Below, in pieces: positions 51,024 through 60,235 of a stretch of 64,000 nucleotides of DNA. This DNA is from Rickettsia bellii RML369-C (GTDB lineage Bacteria > Pseudomonadota > Alphaproteobacteria > Rickettsiales > Rickettsiaceae). The DNA lies in the NCBI RefSeq assembly GCF_000012385.1, contig NC_007940.1:372001-436000 (forward strand), read 5' to 3'. The position numbers and the translations under genes are program-made. Within the stretch, counting starts at the first letter, position 1; each line of letters begins with the position of its first letter. The notes under the pieces are model-generated. The model was not told where the DNA came from and did no database searches. It was given only the letters and a program-made list of their open reading frames with translations.

Positions 51024-51556
51024 TAACTTAATTTTTGATATCCATTACTTATAGCATTTAGTTTTGCAGTACCAGTATATTTTAATGATATATGATAATT
51101 CTCTATTTGTTCTATTCTTATGCATTCATCAATATCATAAATATTATCTGTATGTAGCATTTGGTGATTAGCAAAAAGCTTATTTCTTGCTATTTTTATT
51201 GCCTCTGCTCTAGATTTTGCCACTGTTAGAGTCATAAAATGACTTTCGCCAAAGATGCCTTGTAAGTAATAGCCTAAATTAACAAAAAATAAATTATTAG
51301 ATGTTGATTTTAGTTTGCCTTGATTAACTTCTATCTCAAATCCATCAACATTCTCTATCATAAACCAAGAATCTATATGTAAAGATTTAATATTACCAAT
51401 CCATTTTTCTTTAATTTTATTTGCTATTTCAATGTCAGTTTGTCCTACAACAAATATTACATCATGAATTTCTATATTACACTTATCGATTTTTCCTCCT
51501 AAATAAAAGATAAATAATTTAGGTTTATTATTATTTTGGTTTTCAAAAAATTTCAT
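51020..51556 (-). CDS. DUF1543 family protein, 178 aa
   Basis: LFIFYLGGKIDKCNIEIHDV and IFVVGQTDIEIANKIKEKWI then SLHIDSWFMIENVDGFEIEV match DUF1543, a small family of unknown function that binds no known ligand to my knowledge. The second half (LFFVNLGYYLQGIFGESHFM) resembles the first strand-loop pattern, as expected for a duplicated fold. Its end overlaps the S41 remnant by four bases; its start is divergent from the kinase remnant. Intact frame. Confidence 0.85.
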   Translation of the reverse strand: MKFFENQNNNKPKLFIFYLGGKIDKCNIEIHDVIFVVGQTDIEIANKIKEKWIGNIKSLHIDSWFMIENVDGFEIEVNQGKLKSTSNNLFFVNLGYYLQGIFGESHFMTLTVAKSRAEAIKIARNKLFANHQMLHTDNIYDIDECIRIEQIENYHISLKYTGTAKLNAISNGYQKLSY

Positions 51557-51637
51557 AATATAATATTAGTATGGATAGATTTAAAAATAATATAATTAGT
51601 AAATATAAAGAGCAAGGAAAAGCTTGGCTTGAAAAAT

Positions 51638-52042
51638 GGTATTGCTAAGTAACGACTGATAGTAATAAATTTTTATTAAAAAGTAGAAGAATAGAGTTAT
51701 AGATCATATCAATAGCCTTACTGTATCGCTTAGTTTTACGATTGAATCTAGCAAGATAATTCCGTATTAGAGAGTTAAATGACTCTACTAAAGCAGTTTC
51801 TTTTTTAGTAAAATAATGCCGTTTTGCTATCTTATATGCTCCATAAACATCGTAATGATCGCTGCATGAAATATCTATCTCATAATTCTCCTCGAGCCTT
51901 AAAGCCATAGGTAAATATGAACTAATATCTCGTCCTTTACTCACTTCACCCGCAGCTCTTACATCTTCCTTCCATTTTAAAACCCTTTTTCTTTAACTTT
52001 AACACTTCCTTCTATACTTCTCTATACTTAGTTAGTAATGCC
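51638..52042 (-). mobile_element. IS1-family insertion remnant
   Basis: Ends GGTATTGCTAAGTAA (51638) and, reversed, GGCATTACTAACTAA (from 52042) are imperfect terminal inverted repeats. Inside, minus-strand codons 51645-51944 and upstream read DISCSDHYDVYGAYKIAKRH and KKETALVESFNSLIRNYLAR, then FNRKTKRYSKA, the DDE end of an IS1 transposase. At 405 bases it is about half normal length, so an internal deletion removed the N-terminal part. No clear target duplication remains. Confidence 0.8.
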
Positions 52043-52053
52043 GTATTTTTTAT

Positions 52054-52275
52054 CTAAAAAATACCCCACCTTTTTTTATTATTAATTATAATGGAATTTT
52101 CGTTACCGTTGCTATCATTAAAATCTATTTGTTCAAGAATGCAAGTACTATTCGGAATAATTTTTTTCCAAATAGTACTAATAGGTCCTTTGGTAGGAAT
52201 ATGAAATATACCTGAAGCAAATACTTTATAGCCGTAAGGATTATCGGGTAAAATAGTTATATTACCAGGCAACAT
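52054..52275 (-). pseudogene. Unrecognised gene fragment, 73 aa
   Basis: An open minus-strand frame between the IS1 remnant and the kinase C-terminus: IRIASGFEKTIIMLPGNITI, then PYGYKVFASGIFHIPTKGPI and NSTCILEQIDFND. It has protein-like composition and looks like the end of a larger beta-rich protein, but I know no family. It probably arrived with the rearrangement that split the kinase gene. Confidence 0.3.
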
Positions 52276-52749
52276 AATTATTGTTTTTTCAAACCCTGAA
52301 GCAATACGAATTTAATTTATTTCTTTATTTTTCCAACTCTTCATTTATTAGCAATATACCTATTTACAAAAAGCAAGAACATTGAGAGATAAACTACTTG
52401 AGCGTACCGAATCTCAAATTTTACTTCATGGCGATTTACATCACGAAAATATATTGCAAAATGGAAAGCAGTGGGTGGTAATTGATCCCAAAGGAGTGAT
52501 TGGATATCCTATAAACGAAGTATGGGCATTTATTATAGATATAGAGAAAGATACTGAATTTGTAGCCAATTATTTTGGGTTTAATTTACAAGAAGTTAGA
52601 AATTGGTATTTCGTCCAGCTTATTTTAGCTATTTGCTGGAATCTCGAAGATGGGATAGAAAATAGATTATTTTTGGAACTAGCTAAAAAAGCTTATGAAC
52701 TAGTTATTGAATGATCTATTAAATATCCCGATAAATTTAACTAGTAAAG

Positions 52750-52926
52750 TTAATTTGCCTTTCTAAAAGGAAAATTCCTCCATATTTCATCATCAAAATT
52801 TTCTTCTTTATCCAATTTATTTAATATATCATTTAGTTGCTGTGTTTTGTCTATCTGCTCAGATATATTTTTTAAGTTCATATCATCAATTTTTAAAATT
52901 TTTATTTTTGCTTTGACCATGTTCAT
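52750..52926 (-). CDS. Small hypothetical protein, 58 aa
   Basis: ATG at 52924-52926 (or 52918-52920) follows AAGGAAAATACTTTA, a usable ribosome site. The product begins MNMVKAKIKILKIDDMNLKN and ends DDEIWRNFPFRKAN; the middle is Asp/Glu/Gln-rich and helical. It is like small cytosolic or antitoxin-type proteins in size but has no known motif. It is divergent from the LuxR-type gene; the 52927-53160 gap is AT-rich with nothing clear. Confidence 0.4.
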   Translation of the reverse strand: MNMVKAKIKILKIDDMNLKNISEQIDKTQQLNDILNKLDKEENFDDEIWRNFPFRKAN

Positions 52927-53160
52927 TAAAGTATTTTCCTTATTTTTGTTTGGTGTCTCTCAGTAAGAGCATAAATTACTTTAAGACATAATGTATTATT
53001 AACTAAAAAATAAAAATAATAATTATTTTTTCATTTAACTTTATTAACAATAGTTGAATTATATGTTAAAAAGATATCAGTAAAAATTACGGATGGTTTT
53101 TAAATTTATAATTGATATTATTTATTTCATATTTATTTTTAGTATAGGACACTTTATTGA

Positions 53161-54027
53161 TTGCTTGATATGCTTAATTTAACTGAAACCAATGCTCTTG
53201 CTTATCAATATTACTTATCTACTCAAAAGAGATTAAAAACTATATATGATCATTTAATAAGCCTTGGAGTTCCCTTTTTTGGATATATAAAAATTTTTAA
53301 GGATGGTTCTTATTTACCGCTTATATCAAATATTACAACTGAGTTTATACAAGCCTATTTTTCTATAATAAAAAATCAAGGATTTTCGGCTACTACAGTA
53401 ATTAATAAAACAATTAATACGAAATATAACTATGTATTTTTTCCAACTGAAGTAGAACATTACGATAAAAGAAAAGATCCAATTATGAATCTTATGTATG
53501 ATTTCAATATTTGGAAAAATATGCTCGGTATATATAAGCTAATTAACTCAGAATTTATAGAATGTTATATGTTTAGTATGGAAGGTAGTGCTATTCAAGC
53601 TATGAATTTTTACTTAAATAATACTCAATTACTAGAATATGGTATAGATTATTTTGATGTTAAAGCAAAAGATCTTATAGATACTACTGATAAGACAAAA
53701 CTAGCTTATTTTAAACAGAAACTTAATTTTAATATATTAGATCAAAAAGAATTAATTTTGCAGCAATCAAAACAATTTTCATTGAATGCTGAAGTAAAAA
53801 CAGGAAAATATAACAAATTATCTTATAGAGAAACGGAGTGTATATATTATTTATCTTTAGGAAATAGTATGAAAGAAATAGGAAGTATTTTAAATTTATC
53901 TCCTAGAACTGTAGAACATCATTTAAATAGTATAAAGCAAAAAACAGGCTTATTATATAAATCACAACTAGTTAAAGAGTTTATTAAAAATGCTCCCTCA
54001 GCACTTTTTAAAGATATAAGAACCTAA
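53161..54027 (+). CDS. LuxR-family transcriptional regulator (solo)
   Basis: 288 residues. The C-terminal LuxR helix-turn-helix is clear near residues 220-270: KLSYRETECIYYLSLGNSMK, EIGSILNLSPRTVEHHLNSI, KQKTGLLYKSQLVKEF. The N-terminal ~200 residues could be a diverged ligand-binding domain but lack an evident autoinducer-domain tryptophan/aspartate pattern. There is no LuxI gene or receiver domain nearby, so it is a 'solo'. The start chosen is TTG at 53161 (followed by CTTGATATG); ATG at 53170 is an alternative. A 3'-flanking ABC exporter gene follows on the same strand. Confidence 0.85.
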   Translation: MLDMLNLTETNALAYQYYLSTQKRLKTIYDHLISLGVPFFGYIKIFKDGSYLPLISNITTEFIQAYFSIIKNQGFSATTVINKTINTKYNYVFFPTEVEHYDKRKDPIMNLMYDFNIWKNMLGIYKLINSEFIECYMFSMEGSAIQAMNFYLNNTQLLEYGIDYFDVKAKDLIDTTDKTKLAYFKQKLNFNILDQKELILQQSKQFSLNAEVKTGKYNKLSYRETECIYYLSLGNSMKEIGSILNLSPRTVEHHLNSIKQKTGLLYKSQLVKEFIKNAPSALFKDIRT

Positions 54028-54100
54028 ATAAAATTCATAATAATATTGTAGAATTAAAGATTGTAAAATATAATATTTCTTCAAGTTTTTCAATTTTTTT

Positions 54101-55858
54101 ATGAACCACTCACCTAAACCCATCCCTTTTTTATGATCGATTATAAAGCCATATAAATATTTCTATTTTGTTATGATGATTGCACCGATTGCAAGTGGTG
54201 TTTATCCTATTATATATAATTATGCCGTAAAGCTGGTATTAGATTTATTTACGCAAAACGAGAAAATTACGTTTGCTCAAAGTTATAAGCCAATAATGGT
54301 TTTTATAGCAGCACAAGCCATCCTTGATGGAGCTTGGCGAGCTCATAATTTTGCCCAGCTTAAAACGCTACCTTATGTTTTTCAGAATATAATGAATAAA
54401 ATATGTAATCATTGTTTTAATTTACCGTATAGTTATTTTCAGGATAATCTTTCAGGTTCTATAGCTGGAAAAATACGTGGTATAGGTGATAATTACTATA
54501 GGCTGCATCAACCTATTGAGGGAAAATTAAGCATATCTCTATCTAGTACATTATTTTCCGGTATTACACTCGCCTATATCAATATCAAAATATTTGTTTT
54601 TATTGTCCTTTTCATAGCTGTTTATCTACCACTTGCATTACATTTTTTTACTAAGATTGCTAAAATGGAACAAGCAAGACAAAATGCTTGGTATGATCTA
54701 TTTGGTATAGTATCTGATTGCATATCAAACATCTTTACTATTTTTTCATTTGCCACAACACAGCGAGAATTAAATAAAATTGATGATCGTTACAATAATG
54801 TGCATAATCCTTTAGCAATTAAATATTATAAATACGACCTAATTATTTCTATAATATTGTCTTTAGTATATTGGGTATATTTAATAGGAATATTTATATA
54901 TGTAATTCACTTGCGAAATCTAGGCGAAATTAGCATCGGTGATATTGCTTTTATCATGTCTCTAACTTTTTTATTTGCTGAAAGTTCTTGGCAAGCTACT
55001 ATGGCAGTTAAAGACTTTTTAGAGGTAATAGCTTCTTTTCGCTCTGCTTTTACAATTATGCAAATACCGCAAAATATGATAGATAAAGAAAATGCCGCTG
55101 AACTAAAAATATCTAAAGGGGAAATTATATTTAAAGATGTATCTTTTTCTTACAAAGATAATAGTAATGTATTTAAAAACCTTAATTTGCATATTAAAGC
55201 CGGCGAGAAAGTTGGTATCGTTGGGCATTCAGGCGGTGGTAAATCTACTTTAATTGCGTTGTTATTGAAAAATTTTAAAGTTTCAAGCGGAGACATTATA
55301 ATCGATAATCAAAGTATTTATAATACCTCATCTGATAGTTTGCGATCACAAATATCGTTAATTCCGCAAGATATTATGCTTTTCCATCGCTCTATAGGTG
55401 AGAATATCGGATATGCCAAAGAAAATGCATTGCCTCATGAGATAGAAAATGCTGCAAAAGCTGCAAATATTCATGAATTTATTGAAAATTTACCAGAAAA
55501 ATATAATACGATAGTCGGTGAAAGAGGCGTAAAGTTAAGCGGTGGGCAAAGGCAACGTATAGCGATTGCTAGGGCTATTCTTAAAAATGCTCCGATCTTA
55601 ATTTTAGATGAAGCGACCTCAAGCCTTGATAGCCATACCGAGCAGGAAATACAGAAATCTATTAACGCAATGCTTGATATTGAGAACGTAACTATACTTG
55701 CTATAGCTCACCGACTATCCACCATCAAACACATGGATAGAATTATCGTTATGGATAAAGGTAATATCATTGAAAGCGGTACTTTTACTGAACTGCTTTC
55801 CAAGGAAAAAGGTAAATTTAAGGAGCTATGGGAGCATCAAATTAACGGGTTTGTTTAA
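54101..55858 (+). CDS. ABC exporter, membrane plus ATPase half-transporter, with an early nonsense codon
   Basis: From 54173, 561 residues: six membrane spans in the first 300, then the ATPase with Walker A GHSGGGKSTLIALL, signature LSGGQRQRIAIARAIL, Walker B LILDEATSSLD and the H-loop AIAHRLSTIKHM. An in-frame ATG lies upstream at 54101 (MNHSPKPIPFL) but is followed by TGA at 54134-54136 where a tryptophan TGG would fit, then SIIKPYKYFYFVMM. So the ancestral start is lost and translation probably begins at 54173 or 54176, shortening the first membrane helix. MsbA/multidrug-type; substrate unknown. Confidence 0.85.
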
Positions 55859-55912
55859 TTTACTATATGCCTTAATATTTAACCTTTTAAATAACAGATG
55901 ACTACTTGTCTA

Positions 55913-56782
55913 TTATATTTTTGCACAATCTAAGTGATTTAAAACAATATTATAATTTTTAAGTTGTGAATATAAAGCAATATTTAAATTATTTTTAATA
56001 TATTCAAAATCAGAGTTTTTCTTAATATCAATATTGAATCTAATATAAAAAGTTAAGCCGTTATTATCTACTTTTGTTAAAAATACATTCGCTTCTTCAT
56101 TAGGAATTATAAAATCTAATTTGCTCACTGATGTTTTAAGTTTATCCATCAAACTTTCAGGATTTAGTTTAGTTTCGCTACTCGGAAATGTTATTTCTAC
56201 CTGATATTTTACTATATTATTGTCTAGGGTCCAATTTGTTACATTATTTAAAATAACTTCACTACTAGGAATAAGGATAGAATGATTAGTAGTAGTTTGT
56301 AAAATAATACATCTAATACCTATTGTTTTTACTTTTCCGATTACACCTTTTATTTCAATTATATCCCCTTCTTTAATCGGTTGCTCGATCATTATAATAA
56401 TTCCACTAATAAAATTAGTAATTAATGTTTGCGTACCGAATCCTAAACCGAATGCTAATGCTCCGCCTAAAATGGCTAAGCTTCCCATAGGGATATTAGC
56501 TAGAGACATAGCAATAATTATGTATAAAATACGTATAGAATATGTAATTAGTTTACTTATAATACTTGTGCTAGTGTTGTTACCATTAAATCTATGACTT
56601 ACAAAGTTATTAACAGATTTAGATAAGCGTTCTGAATATTTAATACCAAATAGTAAAAGTAGTATGAAAATACAGATATTACTTACTGTGATCTGGTTAT
56701 TAGCAATAGGGAACAATTCATATTTCCATAAAGCAAGAAATTTTTGAGAAATTAATTCAATTCCCTCTTCAATATGATACAT
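55913..56782 (-). CDS. MscS-family mechanosensitive channel
   Basis: 289 residues. Three membrane helices; the pore helix is PMGSLAILGGALAFGLGFGT (Gly/Ala-rich TM3) followed by the beta-domain QTLITNFISGIIIMIEQPIK, EGDIIEIKGVIGKVKTIGIR, and SILIPSSEVILNNVTNW. These are the hallmarks of MscS, which opens under membrane tension to release solutes. The N-terminal loop is short. Divergent from the ATPase gene at 57081; the ABC exporter gene converges from the other side. Confidence 0.93.
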   Translation of the reverse strand: MYHIEEGIELISQKFLALWKYELFPIANNQITVSNICIFILLLLFGIKYSERLSKSVNNFVSHRFNGNNTSTSIISKLITYSIRILYIIIAMSLANIPMGSLAILGGALAFGLGFGTQTLITNFISGIIIMIEQPIKEGDIIEIKGVIGKVKTIGIRCIILQTTTNHSILIPSSEVILNNVTNWTLDNNIVKYQVEITFPSSETKLNPESLMDKLKTSVSKLDFIIPNEEANVFLTKVDNNGLTFYIRFNIDIKKNSDFEYIKNNLNIALYSQLKNYNIVLNHLDCAKI

Positions 56783-57044
56783 ATTAATTCCTTTATAATA
56801 ATTTGTTTTTTAAAAAATATAACAAGAAAAGTTAATATATAAGTAATATAATAAATTTAAAATGTATCAAAAATATAAATTCAATTTAGAAAATCAATTG
56901 ATTGATAAGTTGCTTTTGAGTAACACATAATTTAATAAAGCTTGAAAGAAAAGTTGCATTTTAGCTTTTACAAAGATTATAATATTGGTTTTAAAAAGTA
57001 ATATTATGGAATTTAAAATATGGACTTAATTCCTAAAAAGTGAT

Positions 57045-57072
57045 ACTATTTAGGAATGTATTCCTAAATAGT
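57045..57072. promoter_or_regulatory. Perfect palindrome (operator-like) over the leader of the ATPase gene
   Basis: ACTATTTAGGAAT (57045-57057), two bases, ATTCCTAAATAGT (57060-57072): 13-bp arms, no mismatches. A half-site TTCCTAAAAAG lies at 57031-57041. It ends eight bases before the ATG and touches the ribosome site TAAGGAA. Either a dimer-binding operator or an RNA hairpin blocking translation. Confidence 0.65.
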
Positions 57073-57080
57073 AAGGAAAA

Positions 57081-58259
57081 ATGTATAATAGATGTTTAAA
57101 ATTAAGCTTGGATAAAAAACAGACAGCTTTTTTATGGGGAGCAAGAAAAACAGGCAAATCTACTTATCTAAAAGAATTATATCCAAACTCTATATATTAC
57201 GATTTATTAAAAACAGATTTACAGCTGAAATATTTAAAAAAGCCTTCAGATTTTCGAGAAGAAATTTTAGGACTTGAAAAAGATAAACTCACTTTACCTA
57301 TTATAATAGATGAAATCCAAAAAGTACCTGTATTGCTTGATGAAATACATTGGCTTATAGAGAATACGGATTGTTATTTTATTTTATGTGGTTCAAGTAC
57401 AAGAAAATTAAGAATTGCCGGTACAAATTTATTGGGAGGCAGAGCGATAAAATATAATTTTTATCCATTAGTATATCCAGAGATAAAAAAAGATTTTAAT
57501 TTACTCAAGATATTCAATAATGGCTTAATTCCATCACATTTTATCAGTAATAACCCTCGTAAATTGTTAAAAGCATATGTAGAAGATTATTTAACAAATG
57601 AAATCAGAGTCGAAGGGTTAGTACGAAACATAGCAGCTTTCGGTAGATTTATGGATAGTATTGCTTTTTCTCATGGTGAGTTATTAAACTATTCTAATAT
57701 AGCACGTGATTGTAGCATAGATGCAAAAACAGTTAAGGAATATTATCAAATACTTGTTGATACTTTAGTGGGATATTTGCTTTATCCATATAGCAAAAAA
57801 GTTAGCAGAGAAATTATATCATCTGTGCCAAAATTTTATTTTTTTGATGTTGGGGTTGCAAATAATATTACCCAGCATCAATTTAATAATACAAAAGGGC
57901 AAGAAGCAGGAAAAGCCTTAGAACATTATATATTTACCGAGTTAAAAGCTTATATAGGTTTAAATGATATTGATTATCGTATAAATTATTGGCGTACTAA
58001 AACAGGTCTAGAGGTTGATTTTATAATTAGCACAGTTCGTGGTAAAGTTTTACCGATTGAAGTAAAAATCTCAGAAAATGTACATAATAGTGAGCTTCGA
58101 GGTATTAAATCTTTTATGGAAGAGCATCAAGTTAATAAAGGTTACATAATATGCTTAGAAGAAAGGCTAAGAAAAATAACTTGGGGTACGCACGAAATAG
58201 ATATAATACCTCTGCAACAATTTTTAGAAAAATTATGGAATAATGAAATTATTTTTTAA
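57081..58259 (+). CDS. AAA+ ATPase with DUF4143 domain
   Basis: 392 residues. Walker A LWGARKTGKSTYLKELY near 18-34, Walker B IIIDEIQKVP near 76, sensor-type ILCGSSTRKLR, then GGRAIKYNFYPLVYPEI. The C-terminal DUF4143 part has LEVDFIISTVRGKVLPIEVK, a PD-(D/E)-x-K-like metal site. Such proteins are frequent, mobile and often sit with toxins or restriction-like genes in intracellular bacteria; their action is not known. It sits alone behind a perfect palindrome. Intact frame. Confidence 0.9.
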   Translation: MYNRCLKLSLDKKQTAFLWGARKTGKSTYLKELYPNSIYYDLLKTDLQLKYLKKPSDFREEILGLEKDKLTLPIIIDEIQKVPVLLDEIHWLIENTDCYFILCGSSTRKLRIAGTNLLGGRAIKYNFYPLVYPEIKKDFNLLKIFNNGLIPSHFISNNPRKLLKAYVEDYLTNEIRVEGLVRNIAAFGRFMDSIAFSHGELLNYSNIARDCSIDAKTVKEYYQILVDTLVGYLLYPYSKKVSREIISSVPKFYFFDVGVANNITQHQFNNTKGQEAGKALEHYIFTELKAYIGLNDIDYRINYWRTKTGLEVDFIISTVRGKVLPIEVKISENVHNSELRGIKSFMEEHQVNKGYIICLEERLRKITWGTHEIDIIPLQQFLEKLWNNEIIF

Positions 58260-58412
58260 AGTTGTAGATCCGTCACCCTATTGTGGTATTGTTGCATGAC
58301 TCATTTGTCTCCCAAATTCTGCGGGAATGGTATAGAAATCATGCCGCAATACTACTTTTAGCTAAGAATGAATTAAAATATAGGCTGTCCAGTTATCATT
58401 TTTTCATAGCAG

Positions 58413-59853
58413 TTATAAATTAATTTTGAAGTTTATACTTCCTAAATGCGATATAAATTTATTTGCTTTAGTTCCATTATAATTTATTCCTATCTCAATT
58501 GATTTTGTTTTAAGACTTAATTTTGCCCCATAACTAAAACTTAAAGGTAATTTCCTGATATATATAGGTAATATTCTATTATCTATAATATTTGTTTGAG
58601 CACTCGGTATTTTTGACTTAATATTTTTATGGGCAAAAGCATATATTTCAGGAGTAATAATTACTGATTTTAGTGTATTTGAATTTGCTAATTTTACCCC
58701 TAAGATACCTTCAATCGTCCGCTCTTTAACACTTGCTATTGATAAATTATCTTCTAAATATGATGCTTCTCTAATTTTGCTATATTTAAGTCCTAACATA
58801 GGCTTAATATGCGTAGTACTAAATAACTTATAGTTAGAGCCAAGCATTACTTGTATAGTACTAGTATAGGCTTTGTGAGTATTTTTTATTTGATTAAAGT
58901 TAATTATATCACTAATTCCATATATTCCAATTATACTTGTAAAGATGTTTTGGTTTGAAGGTGTATATAGTCCATACAATGAGTAGTAATTACTTCTAAC
59001 TGTAGTTTTATATCTTGGAAAATTAAATTTTGTTTCTACTCTAGTAAAATTTGCTCCAAGTTGCAAAGAATCGTTTAAGTGTGCATCATGCCCTATTATT
59101 GTGCCTTTACTTGTACTATGATATCTACTTATTTCTTTTGTTTCTTTTTGAGTTGCTTTGCCTATAAATGGATTAATATAAAATCCATAAATTTGTTCTT
59201 CATCTCCTGCGGCTAATGCTGCAAAACTTCTTGTTAATGAATTTAATCTATTATCAATATTAGATATTAAAATATCGGTATTATTAACCACTCTACGTGG
59301 TGCAAATTCTGTGGTTGTAGAATCTTTCGTTGATGTTAAGCTATTGTTAGCATAATGTACTAAATTATTTTCAGAATTTTCAAAGTCTTTTTCAGTAGTA
59401 CTATTTATTTTGCTTTCATCAGTTAGATTATGATTATCAGCTACTTCATTTTTAGCTAAATTATCTATATTTTCGTTTAAACTATTATTTGCATCAAAAT
59501 TATGCTGGGTCAATTCAATTATTTCGTTATAATTTGACTCTAATTCTTGAGCATTTAAGGCTGTGGCGGAATTATTATCTGGTATATCTTGCTTAAGTAA
59601 ATTATCTGCTTCATTTCGGGTATTGGAGCTTTCTTCTAATATTTTGAGAGGAAGGATAATATGATAAAGAGTGTAAAACTAAATCATCAAATATACTATC
59701 ATCTATAAGATCAGTGTCGTCCCATAAAAAATCATTATCATCAAATACAAAATCATTGAGGTTATTACTTTCTATAGTTGGGTTTTCGGTGTGTGGAGAT
59801 GCTTTAATTTGAATTGATATTAATATGACTAATAAAAAAATATGTTTCATCAC
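58413..59853 (-). pseudogene. Second small Sca-like autotransporter, frameshifted
   Basis: The first piece (59853-59611) begins MMKHIFLLVILISIQIKASP, a signal peptide, and an acidic segment (FVFDDNDFLWDDTDLIDDSI). A frame change near 59640 leads to ILEESSNTRNEADNLL and then a long open frame to 58413 with FAALAAGDEEQIYGFYINPF and C-terminal beta-barrel strands ending GSINFKINL. Total about 480 residues, small for an autotransporter. The barrel of about 290 residues is intact; the passenger is only ~170. Some expression from a start inside the second frame would lack the signal peptide. Confidence 0.75.
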
Positions 59854-59962
59854 TTGTTACCTATTTTTAATATTTCAAATAACAACTTATTAACAAAAAT
59901 TAAATTACCATATTTTATGGTAATAGTCAACTAGAAATTAGAGTAGTTAATTAAAATCTTTC

Positions 59963-60232
59963 TTGAACGATTTTTTATTTAGGAAAAACGAAGAAGTGAA
60001 TAATAAAGTAAGTCAGCTTTCAGGTGGAGAAAAAGCTAGATTAAGCCTAGCTAAAATTGCAGCTAGCTTACCAAAGCTTTTAGTACTTGATGAAATCACT
60101 AACAACCTTGATTTAGAGACAAAGGAGCATATAATACAAATCTTAAAATCATATCCAGGTGTGATGCTAGTTATTTCACACGATATAGATTTTTTGAAAG
60201 CAATCGAAATAAAGGATTTTTTTAGAATATAA
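59963..60232 (+). pseudogene. C-terminal remnant of an ABC-F ATPase
   Basis: 89 codons reading FLFRKNEEVNNKVSQLSGGE, KARLSLAKIAASLPKLLVLD and EITNNLDLETKEHIIQIL: signature, Walker B and D-loop of the second ABC-F cassette. Walker A and the first cassette are missing. It differs from the intact ABC-F next door, whose second signature is LSGGEGARLLLAK, so it is a separate, deleted gene, close to the resistance-type ABC-F proteins. Confidence 0.8.
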
Positions 60233-60235
60233 AAC

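Larger units (their letters stand above)
51571..52714 (+). pseudogene. Aminoglycoside/hydroxyurea antibiotic kinase-like gene, split by an IS1 remnant
   Basis: The N-terminal piece (51571-51637) reads MDRFKNNIISKYKEQGKAWL, the helix that starts these kinases. The C-terminal piece (about 52346-52714) contains ILLHGDLHHENILQNGKQWV and VIDPKGVIGYPINEVWAF, which are the catalytic loop and the DPK metal motif of the APH(6)/hydroxyurea-kinase group. Between them lie an IS1-like fragment, an unrelated ORF piece and a degenerate family B repeat, so about 150 central codons are gone. A functional relative would phosphorylate small hydroxylated compounds; this copy is dead. Confidence 0.8.

Noticed and set aside
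58268..58350. A further family C palindromic element after the DUF4143 ATPase
   Set aside because: Only short pieces (TTGTTGCATGACTCATTTGTC, GCGGGAATGG) remain; too degraded to annotate with confidence.
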